Below, piece by piece: positions 57,251 through 64,000 of a DNA stretch of 64,000 nt; the first letter of the stretch is position 1; every line of letters starts with the position of its first letter. This DNA is from Pseudomonas cannabina (GTDB lineage: Bacteria > Pseudomonadota > Gammaproteobacteria > Pseudomonadales > Pseudomonadaceae), in the NCBI RefSeq assembly GCF_900100365.1, contig NZ_FNKU01000001.1, positions 4,601,501-4,665,500 on the forward strand, given 5' to 3'. The position numbers were made by a program, and so were the translations under genes. Under the pieces are notes generated by a model that had not been told where the DNA came from, searched no databases, and worked only from the letters and a program-made list of their open reading frames with translations.

Positions 57251-58018
57251 ATGTCGAAGCGCAATACACCACAACGTCGTCACAACATTCTTGCCTTGCT
57301 CAACGAGCAGGGCGAAGTCAGTGTTGATGAGCTGGCGAAGCGTTTTGAAACTTCTGAAGTTACGATTCGAAAGGATCTGGCGGCGCTGGAATCCAACGGT
57401 CTTCTGTTACGTCGTTATGGCGGCGCGGTGCCGCTGCCTCATGAACTGATCGTTGAAAGCAGCCAGCCGGTATCCCGTTATAAGCAGGCCATCGCCCGTG
57501 CTGCCGTCGCTAGAATTCGCGAACACGCGAGAATCGTCGTCGACAGTGGCAGCACCACCGCCGCGTTGATTCCTGAACTGGGTCAACAGCCCGGCCTGGT
57601 AGTGATGACCAATTCTCTCCACGTCGCGCGCGCCCTGACGGATCTGGAACACGAGCCCGTTCTGTTGATGACGGGCGGAACGTGGGACCCGCACTCCGAA
57701 TCCTTTCAGGGCCAGGTCGCCGAACAGGTGCTGCGCTCCTACGACTTCGATCAATTATTCATCGGTGCAGACGGCATCGATCTGTCGCGCGGCACCACCA
57801 CTTTCAATGAGCTGCTGGGCTTGAGTCGGGTCATGGCTGAAGTCGCCCGGGAAGTGGTGGTGATGGTCGAAGCCGACAAGGTCGGTCGCAAGATCCCCAA
57901 CCTGGAGCTGCCCTGGAGCAGCATCCATACCCTTATCACAGATGCTCGCCTGCCCATCGAGGCACGCGAACAGATACAAGCCCGCGGCATCACATTGATT
58001 TGTGCCGCTGTCAGCTAG
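57251..58018 (+). CDS. glmR: DeoR-family transcriptional regulator GlmR
   Basis: DNA-binding regulator next to glmS (PA5550-type). The ATG at 57251 gives 255 residues (MSKRNTPQRRHNILALLNEQ). A longer frame starting at 57212 lacks a ribosome-binding site. The N-terminal DeoR HTH shows VSVDELAKRFETSEVTIRKD. The C-terminal sugar-phosphate-sensing domain has VVDSGSTTAALIPELG and FIGADGIDLSRGTTT. It probably controls glmS in response to an amino-sugar phosphate; glmS starts 9 bp downstream. Confidence 0.9.
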   Translation: MSKRNTPQRRHNILALLNEQGEVSVDELAKRFETSEVTIRKDLAALESNGLLLRRYGGAVPLPHELIVESSQPVSRYKQAIARAAVARIREHARIVVDSGSTTAALIPELGQQPGLVVMTNSLHVARALTDLEHEPVLLMTGGTWDPHSESFQGQVAEQVLRSYDFDQLFIGADGIDLSRGTTTFNELLGLSRVMAEVAREVVVMVEADKVGRKIPNLELPWSSIHTLITDARLPIEAREQIQARGITLICAAVS

Positions 58019-58027
58019 GAGATAACC

Positions 58028-59863
58028 ATGTGTGGAATCGTCGGCGCCGTTGCTGAACGTAATATCACGGCCATTTTGCTCGAAGGCCTCAAGCGCCTTG
58101 AATACCGCGGTTATGACAGCGCGGGCGTGGCAGTCTTCAGCAACGAAGGCACCCTTGAGCGCCGCCGTCGCTCTGGCAAGGTCAGTGAGCTGGAACAGGC
58201 ACTTGCCGGCGAGCCGCTGATCGGTCGTCTGGGCATTGCCCACACGCGTTGGGCGACCCACGGCGCCCCGTGTGAGCGTAACGCCCACCCACACTTCTCG
58301 GCCGACACGCTGGTAGTTGTCCACAACGGCATCATCGAGAATCACGAAGCGCTGCGTGAACAGCTGAAAAGCCTGGGTTACGTCTTCGCATCCGATACCG
58401 ACACTGAAGTCATCGTCCATCTGCTGCACCACAAGCTCAAGGACACCGCCGATCTGGCGGTTGCCCTGAAGGCTGCGGTGAAAGAACTTCACGGTGCTTA
58501 TGGGCTTGCGGTCATCAATGCCGCGCAGCCGGATCGCCTGCTGGCCGCTCGCAGTGGCAGCCCGCTGGTTGTCGGCATGGGCCTGGGTGAAAACTTCCTG
58601 GCCTCCGACCAACTGGCGCTGCGTCAGGTCACTGACCGTTTCATGTACCTGGAAGAGGGCGACATCGCCGAGATCCGTCGCGACAGCGTGCAGATCTGGA
58701 ACGTCGACGGTGTGTCGGTCGAGCGCGAAGTGGTGCAATACCATGAAGGCGCCGAAGCCGCCGACAAGGGTGAGTATCGTCACTTCATGCTCAAGGAAAT
58801 TCATGAGCAGCCCAAGGTCGTACAGCGCACCCTCGAAGGTCGCCTGGGGCAACAGCAAGTGCTGGTCCACGCATTTGGTCCACAGGCTGCCGAACTGTTC
58901 GCCAAAGTACGCAATGTTCAGATCGTGGCGTGTGGCACCAGCTACCACGCCGGCATGGTCGCGCGTTACTGGCTTGAAGGCCTGGCCGGCATCCCTTGCC
59001 AGGTCGAAGTGGCCAGCGAGTTCCGCTACCGCAAAGTCGTGGTTCAGCCGGACACTCTGTTCGTCTCGATCTCGCAGTCCGGTGAAACCGCCGACACCCT
59101 CGCAGCGCTGCGCAACGCCAAGGAACTGGGTTTTCTGGCCAGCCTGGCGATCTGCAACGTCGGCATCAGTTCACTGGTGCGGGAATCCGACCTGACCCTG
59201 CTGACCCAGGCTGGCCCGGAAATCGGCGTGGCATCGACCAAGGCCTTCACCACCCAATTGGTCGCCTTGTTGCTGCTGACCCTATCACTCGGCCAGGTCA
59301 AAGGTTCGTTGGAGGAGGGCGTTGAAGCGCAACTGGTCGAGGAACTGCGTCGCCTGCCAACCCGCCTCGGCGAAGCGCTGGCAATGGACGGCACGGTCGA
59401 GAAAGTCGCCGAACTGTTCGCCGAGAAGCACCACACCCTGTTCCTTGGGCGCGGCGCACAGTTTCCGGTGGCAATGGAAGGCGCACTCAAGCTCAAAGAA
59501 ATCTCCTACATCCACGCCGAAGCCTACCCGGCCGGCGAACTCAAGCATGGCCCGCTGGCGCTGGTCGACGCCGACATGCCAGTCGTCACCGTCGCACCGA
59601 ACAACGAACTGCTGGAGAAACTCAAATCCAACCTGCAGGAAGTGCGCGCACGCGGCGGCGAGTTGATCGTGTTCGCGGATGAGCAGGCCGGCATGAAGAA
59701 CGGAGAGGGCACCCACGTCATCGCCATGCCACACATCATCGATGCCCTGGCACCTATTCTGTACACCATCCCGCTGCAGTTGCTTTCGTATTACGTGGCT
59801 GTGCTGAAAGGGACGGATGTGGATCAACCGCGGAATCTGGCGAAGTCGGTGACGGTGGAGTGA
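58028..59863 (+). CDS. glmS: Glutamine-fructose-6-phosphate aminotransferase
   Basis: Makes glucosamine-6-phosphate, the entry step to UDP-GlcNAc. The 611-residue protein has the N-terminal glutaminase with Cys2 as nucleophile ([12 protein letters not shown], with [10 protein letters not shown]). Two SIS isomerase domains follow ([20 protein letters not shown]), and it ends [11 protein letters not shown]. The final codons form the attTn7 recognition sequence. Confidence 0.98.
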   Translation: MCGIVGAVAERNITAILLEGLKRLEYRGYDSAGVAVFSNEGTLERRRRSGKVSELEQALAGEPLIGRLGIAHTRWATHGAPCERNAHPHFSADTLVVVHNGIIENHEALREQLKSLGYVFASDTDTEVIVHLLHHKLKDTADLAVALKAAVKELHGAYGLAVINAAQPDRLLAARSGSPLVVGMGLGENFLASDQLALRQVTDRFMYLEEGDIAEIRRDSVQIWNVDGVSVEREVVQYHEGAEAADKGEYRHFMLKEIHEQPKVVQRTLEGRLGQQQVLVHAFGPQAAELFAKVRNVQIVACGTSYHAGMVARYWLEGLAGIPCQVEVASEFRYRKVVVQPDTLFVSISQSGETADTLAALRNAKELGFLASLAICNVGISSLVRESDLTLLTQAGPEIGVASTKAFTTQLVALLLLTLSLGQVKGSLEEGVEAQLVEELRRLPTRLGEALAMDGTVEKVAELFAEKHHTLFLGRGAQFPVAMEGALKLKEISYIHAEAYPAGELKHGPLALVDADMPVVTVAPNNELLEKLKSNLQEVRARGGELIVFADEQAGMKNGEGTHVIAMPHIIDALAPILYTIPLQLLSYYVAVLKGTDVDQPRNLAKSVTVE

Positions 59864-59890
59864 GTTATCCACAGGGGTGGGGGTTTTGAT
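59827..59890 (+). other. attTn7 site (glmS 3' end)
   Basis: The conserved glmS end (CCGCGGAATCTGGCGAAGTC followed by GGTGACGGTGGAGTGA) is the TnsD-binding sequence of Tn7. Tn7 inserts about 25 bp past the stop, near 59888. I see no Tn7 end sequence here, so the site looks unoccupied, but accessory and decayed genes start soon after it. Confidence 0.7.
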
Positions 59891-60172
59891 TTTTGAGAAT
59901 TAAAACTGTCGCAGGTTTCTCCAAAATAGTTTCTCGCCCCGTCACTTAGACAGCCCTCTTTGCCTCTCGGGGTCCGTTCGTGTCGCTGACGACGTGACGG
60001 ACCCTATTCGCTCTGTTAGATACCGACTAGCAGGTCTGACTTTGGGGTAACTCCTTATGAGGCAACGCCAGGTCGGCAGATCGGTCAATTCTGCATCAGC
60101 GATAACACCGGGCTTCAGATTCGGGAATTTCTTATCTGTCGATGCCCGGAATCGTAACTCAGCCTTCGCTAT
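59864..60172. other. Intergenic region after glmS
   Basis: 309 bp without a credible gene. It contains a perfect DnaA-box 9-mer (59865-59873) and a palindrome GGGTCCGT / ACGGACCC (59970-60004) enclosing further partial pairing. The last ~150 bp have no feature I recognise. Confidence 0.55.
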
Positions 60173-61803
60173 TCATTGCCCGCCATCATCCCACGGCTCG
60201 TAGCGCCAACCTGTTGGTTGCCAGATGAACTGGTGCGTCAATTCCAAGGCCTGCAGAAAATCAAGATCGTGAGCACTCACTATGAGCGCGCCTTTGAATT
60301 GTCCGAGCAACTGCTCGACTGCTTCCAAGGCCGCGATGTCGAGATGGTTGTTCACTTCGTCGAGCAGCAACAGTTGCGTCTGTTCGGGGCCGCCTGCCAG
60401 CCAGGCGAGCGTTGCGCGCAGGCGCTCGCCACCACTGAGCCGACCGAATGGCGTAGCCATCTGCCGAGCGTCGAGCCCGGCGTTGGCGAAGACCTGGCGA
60501 AAGCGGCCCTCCTCGACAGTGCCCAGCTCATTGCGTAGCACCTGCTCGATACTGTGCTCGGGGTCGAAGGTTTGAGCGTGCTGGTCGATCAGGTGAGTGC
60601 GTAAGATATGCCGGGCGATGCCGCTGGCGGGCGCCAGTTGCCCGGCTATCACCTTCAGCAGGGTTGATTTTCCGCAGCCGTTCGGCCCGATCACCGCGAC
60701 TCGCATCGGGCCGTGCAGGGTGAGATCGATGAAGCGGCTGTCGGGGGGCCGTAGGGGAGCTCGCAGTGTTCGAGCGTGACCACTTGGGTCGCGTTGGCGA
60801 CCAGGCCGGTCGGGGCGAGCAGTTGGCTTGGGCGTACCGGCTCGACGTTCGCATTGGCCTGGTCGACCCGCTCTCGCGCCATTTGGCTCAGACGCGCCTG
60901 CTGGATGCGCTGATGGCCGCTGTGTTGCTCGGCGCGCTCTGCCTGCGCATTGGCGACGATGGCCGGGGTGCCTGTGGCACGCGCCACCTTACGACCATGA
61001 CTGGCACTTTGCACTTCGCGCTGGCGGGCCATGGTGATCTGCTGCTCGACGCTGTCGCGTGCCGCGCGTGCCCTGACCAGTGCAGCCTGTGCGTTGTCCT
61101 GCTCGGCCTGGCGCTGCTCGCGATAGTTGTTGTAGCCGCCGCTGTATTGAACCAGCGCGTCGCTGCGAAGCTCGAGGATACGATCGGCATGTTCCAGCAG
61201 CGCCCGGTCGTGGGAGATGACAATGCGGGTTTCCTTGCCTTGGCGCAGCTATTTGCTCAACTGCTCGCGGGCCTGGCGATCCAGATGGTTGGTGGGCTCG
61301 TCGAGTATCAATACCCGCGCGCCGCCGAGGCGCAGACCGGCGAGCATCAGGCGTACAGTCTCGCCTCCGCTCAAGGCCTCGCTTGCGCGATCAAGCGGCA
61401 GATGGGCTAGGCCCAAGCGCGTCAGACAGGCGTGGATATCGCCCGGCAGGTTCCAGCGGTCGTCGATCAGGTCGAACAGCGCTGGGTCGCAGGCGCCCGC
61501 CTCGACCTCTGCCAAGGCCTGCAAAGCGTTATGTACCCCCAGCAGGTCGGCAACGGTCCCGTCGATAGGCCCGAGCCATTGCGGCAAATAACCGACACTG
61601 CCAGCACACTGGACGCTGCCTTCGCTCGCGGTCAGGCGACCCGCCATGATCTGCGCCAACATCGATTTGCCGCTGCCGTTGGGCCCGACGATGCCGGTGA
61701 ACTGCCTGGAGAACGTTGCGTTGAGCCCCGAGAACAGCGGCCTGCCGTCTGGCAGGCGCAAGGTCAGGTCTTTGATGATCAAGGTGGCGTTGTCGCTATT
61801 CAT
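60173..61803 (-). pseudogene. ABC-F family ATPase, disrupted by a stop and a frameshift
   Basis: The minus-strand gene encodes two ABC domains joined by a charged coiled linker, without membrane segments: an ABC-F (ribosome-associated or resistance-type) protein. Domain 1 has GPNGSGKS, ALSGGE and LILDEPTNHLD. It ends at a TAG (61249-61251) where the frame continues LRQGKETRIVISHDRALLEH, consistent with a CAG-to-TAG change. About 500 bp later the frame shifts at a six-C tract (G6 on the plus strand, 60743-60748), one base short of the frame leading into domain 2 (MRVAVIGPNGCGKSTLL, RLSGGERLR, LLLLDEVNNHLD). Two independent lesions argue for true decay. The start overlaps the MFS gene by 8 bp. 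Sequencing error at the homopolymer is possible. Confidence 0.85.
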
Positions 61804-63025
61804 CTCGATCTCTTCCCAAAACCAGGATGACCCAGCTCAGGGCCAGCGCAGCCACGCTCAACGAGGCCAGCAGCAGATTGCCCCAGACGCCGATTATCCC
61901 GCCGAGCAACGCCGTGACGGCTGCGGCGCCGGCAGCCAGTGAAGCGGCGATGCCCAGCACCGTGCCACGCAGGCTTGACTGCTCGCATGCCAAGGCATGC
62001 CCGATCAAAGCAGTGTAGGCCACCCCATAGGCGATCGCGGCAAGCGCACCGAAAACCAGGGCAAGCGAGTTGTCGAGCGTGGCCGCTAGCAATGCGCAGC
62101 TTACCACCAGCATGGGGATGGCAGCGCGCGCGATCTGTGGCGCTGGATACCGGGTTTGCAAGGCTCCGGCCACCCAGATGAAGGCGATGCACATGCCGAT
62201 CCCGACCACTGTTAGCAGTAGGCTGATGCTGCCTACGGTCTGGCTCTGGCGTGCGAGCATCCAGGGCAAGTACTGGTAGAAGAGATTCCAGCCGATTTGC
62301 AGCCAGAGTAGTGCAAACAATGGTCTGCGCGTGGCTGGCGAGGTGAAGCCGTTCAAGACCTGTCTGATCAGCGATGGGCCCGTTGTTGCAGCCGGAGCTG
62401 GGGTAGAGGGCAGCAAGAAGGCCATCAACAGGCACAGCACGCTGAGGGTCAGCGCGACCTGCAAGGGCAGGAGCAGGCTAGCTCCCGGTGTATGAGCTGC
62501 TAGCAGGATGCCCGTGAGCGCGGGACCGGTGAAAAACCCCGCAGTCATGGCAAACATTACCCAGCCAATGCGTTTCATTGCGCTGTCGGGGGTCTGGACC
62601 AGCATGGCCTGTGCTACCGGGACGCTACCGGCGAAGGTGCCTCCCAGCAAGCGCCCGGCGATCAGCAAGCCCACGCTGCCCACGCTCACGGCCCAAGTGC
62701 TCAGGGCATAACCGGCGACCGACCCTGTCACCGCAAGCAGAAGCGTTGGGCGCCGCCCGATGCGGTCTGAAAGCGCACCCAGCAGAGGCGCGCCCACCAT
62801 CATCGCAAAGGCGTAGCCTGCCAACAGCACGCCGTAGAGCCAGGCGGTCCGAGCGGCAGTAGGTGCGCTGCCGAAAACCACCCCCGCAGGGTCGCCCGGG
62901 TCGAGCAGCATCGGTAGCATCGGCAGCAGCAATGCCGTGCCCAGGCCGTCGATGAAAATGATCATCAGCAGGATCAAGGGCGCGGCCTTGGCAGTGGCGG
63001 GTGTCTGCGAGAGAACGGCGGTCAT
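61796..63025 (-). CDS. MFS drug-exporter-type transporter
   Basis: A 409-residue major-facilitator protein with about 12 hydrophobic helices. It has the classic cytoplasmic motif A GALSDRIGRRP at 83-93 and an RLLGGTFAGSVPVAQAML helix 5 region, typical of the DHA1 (TetA-like) proton-driven efflux group. The 3' end overlaps the ABC-F start, suggesting an operon pairing efflux with ribosome protection. The substrate is unknown. The frame is intact, unlike its partner. Confidence 0.85.
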   Translation of the reverse strand: MTAVLSQTPATAKAAPLILLMIIFIDGLGTALLLPMLPMLLDPGDPAGVVFGSAPTAARTAWLYGVLLAGYAFAMMVGAPLLGALSDRIGRRPTLLLAVTGSVAGYALSTWAVSVGSVGLLIAGRLLGGTFAGSVPVAQAMLVQTPDSAMKRIGWVMFAMTAGFFTGPALTGILLAAHTPGASLLLPLQVALTLSVLCLLMAFLLPSTPAPAATTGPSLIRQVLNGFTSPATRRPLFALLWLQIGWNLFYQYLPWMLARQSQTVGSISLLLTVVGIGMCIAFIWVAGALQTRYPAPQIARAAIPMLVVSCALLAATLDNSLALVFGALAAIAYGVAYTALIGHALACEQSSLRGTVLGIAASLAAGAAAVTALLGGIIGVWGNLLLASLSVAALALSWVILVLGRDRDE

Positions 63026-63083
63026 GGCTGGCTCCTTGCGAAAAAGGTGCGAGTGGGCATGGTGTCAGGTGCGGCAATCCGAG

Positions 63084-63336
63084 TCATTCGCCGTAGGTCC
63101 TCAGGTAGCGGCCATCGAGAAAGCGTTGGCTCAGCGCCAGGTAATCGCATCGCTCCGACTGCGCCATGGTTTCGAAGAACAACATCTCGCGGGTGATCAG
63201 TTCCACACCGTGGCGTGACATGCGCGAGAGCGCGACTTCGTGATCCAGGACGCTGCGGGACGCCACTGCGTCTACCACAACCGAAACCTGGTCACCGCGT
63301 GCGCGTAGCGCCAGTGCCGATAGTAAAAACGCTCTC
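63084..63336 (-). pseudogene. Isochorismatase-family hydrolase remnant (C-terminal part)
   Basis: The minus-strand frame reads AFLLSALALRARGDQVSVVV, then DAVASRS, ending FLDGRYLRTYGE. This matches the last third of isochorismatase/YcaC-type cysteine hydrolases (the strand-helix after the catalytic Cys, with the conserved DA.xSR segment). The N-terminal part with the catalytic Asp, Lys and Cys is absent: an in-frame stop precedes residue 1 of the fragment at about 63337-63339. A separate GTG-initiated 64-residue protein is unlikely to fold. Confidence 0.6.
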
Positions 63337-63368
63337 TAAGCATCCTGTTCACAAAAGCCCCTGTGGAT

Positions 63369-63403
63369 AAATAAAAAACCGAAGGAGCCATTCTGGCTCC
63401 TTC
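63369..63403 (-). terminator. Intrinsic terminator of the right-edge MFS gene
   Basis: Perfect 9-bp stem GAAGGAGCC / GGCTCCTTC (63381-63403) with a 5-nt loop, followed on the minus strand by GGTTTTTTATTT. It abuts the TAA of the MFS gene at 63404-63406. A DnaA-box 9-mer (63362-63370) lies at its end. Confidence 0.88.
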
Positions 63404-64000
63404 TTAATTCCCCGTTTTCTGCCTCTCGACCTTTGCAGCGCCATACCGGCTTCCCACCCCGACAAACCACCACACCGCAAACACCCCCAGCAACGCTGTC
63501 ACCGCAGCCATTCCCAGAATTACCCCTTGCACACCCAAAGGCGCTGCCAATAATGCCACCAGCAATCCAGCCAGCGGTTGTGACAGGTTGTTGAGCAAGG
63601 TGATCACGCCCACGGTTTTGCCGAAATCCTGAGGTGGAATGACGCGCTGGCGGATGCTGCGCATGTAGACGTTGAACATTTTGTCGAAGCTGACGATCAG
63701 CAGGAAACCTGTTGTATAGCCCGCCAGATTCGGGCTCATGGCCGTAATGAACGCGCCAGCGGTGATCATGGGATAAGCGACGCCGCCAAGAATCCGAAGG
63801 GGCGCTGGCAGTCGGGCGAGGAGCAACAGAATGACGATGGTTGCCACCGCCCCCGCCGTCTGCAGCCCGGCGTAGTCGTTCGTGTCGGCGCGGTACTCGC
63901 CGATCACCATAGCTGCCGAAGTCGCCAGCGTGACGCCGACGATCAGGTTCACGCCGACGGCCAGGGTGATGATCTTTTTCAGTTCGGCCAATGCGTGGAT
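63404..64000 (-). CDS. MFS transporter, C-terminal half (runs off window)
   Basis: The frame is open through the right edge (reading IHALAELKKIITLAVGVNLI inward), so the N-terminus lies outside the window. About 198 residues with six hydrophobic segments are visible, including PLRILGGVAYPMITAGAFIT and FGKTVGVITLLNNLSQPLAG. This fits the second half of a major-facilitator permease; no substrate can be assigned. It ends directly on a terminator. Confidence 0.75.
   Translation of the reverse strand: MHALAELKKIITLAVGVNLIVGVTLATSAAMVIGEYRADTNDYAGLQTAGAVATIVILLLLARLPAPLRILGGVAYPMITAGAFITAMSPNLAGYTTGFLLIVSFDKMFNVYMRSIRQRVIPPQDFGKTVGVITLLNNLSQPLAGLLVALLAAPLGVQGVILGMAAVTALLGVFAVWWFVGVGSRYGAAKVERQKTGN

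Noticed and set aside
59864..60172. Possible Tn7 end or occupied attTn7
   Set aside because: I looked for Tn7-like terminal repeats about 25 bp after glmS and saw none, so only the empty attachment sequence is reported.

Overview
The window is the chromosomal replication-origin region of a fluorescent Pseudomonas, most likely a member of the Pseudomonas syringae group. The order plsC-gmhB-glyS/glyQ-tag-htrB-type acyltransferase-trkA-rsmB-fmt-def-LysM on one side, and gyrB-recF-dnaN-dnaA-(oriC)-rpmH-rnpA-yidD-yidC-mnmE-mnmG-rsmG-parA-parB-atpIBEFHAGDC-glmU-glmR-glmS on the other, is the conserved Pseudomonas origin layout. The species-group call is inference from gene order and protein wording; no 16S gene or species marker was tested.

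Layout. 1-13911: core housekeeping genes, plus one FdhF/YdeP-type molybdopterin oxidoreductase inserted between trkA and the acyltransferase gene. 13912-32629: an 18.7 kb accessory island exactly between plsC and gyrB, which are neighbours in related genomes. It holds a two-partner-secretion contact-dependent inhibition (CDI) locus: cdiB, a 3235-residue cdiA and a small AT-rich immunity gene. Then come two tandem IS5-family copies and an array of broken cdiA pieces: an orphan cdiA C-terminal module, a 99-bp MITE, a second toxin remnant with an apparently intact immunity gene, and an 821-bp cdiA fragment ending five bases from the gyrB stop codon. 32630-38858: gyrB, recF, dnaN and dnaA on the minus strand, with two perfect parS sites inside recF. 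38859-39441: oriC. 39442-48188: rpmH to parB on the plus strand, with a second oriC-like DnaA-box/AT-rich segment before mnmG. 48189-59863: the ATP synthase operon with a good sigma-70 promoter, then glmU, glmR and glmS. 59864-64000: the region past the glmS attTn7 site, holding a decayed ABC-F gene, an MFS exporter, an isochorismatase remnant and the end of another MFS gene.

How it works together. The core half supplies replication initiation (DnaA, DnaN, RecF, GyrB), origin segregation (ParA, ParB, parS), translation and tRNA/rRNA modification, membrane protein insertion, ATP synthesis and UDP-GlcNAc supply. The CDI island would make CdiB export the CdiA stick, whose last ~150 residues look like an EndoU-type RNase toxin neutralised by the adjacent immunity protein. 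The downstream pieces are nearly identical to the 3' part of cdiA and carry other toxin tips, so they look like a reservoir or graveyard for toxin swapping that has been reshaped by IS5/MITE insertion and deletion.
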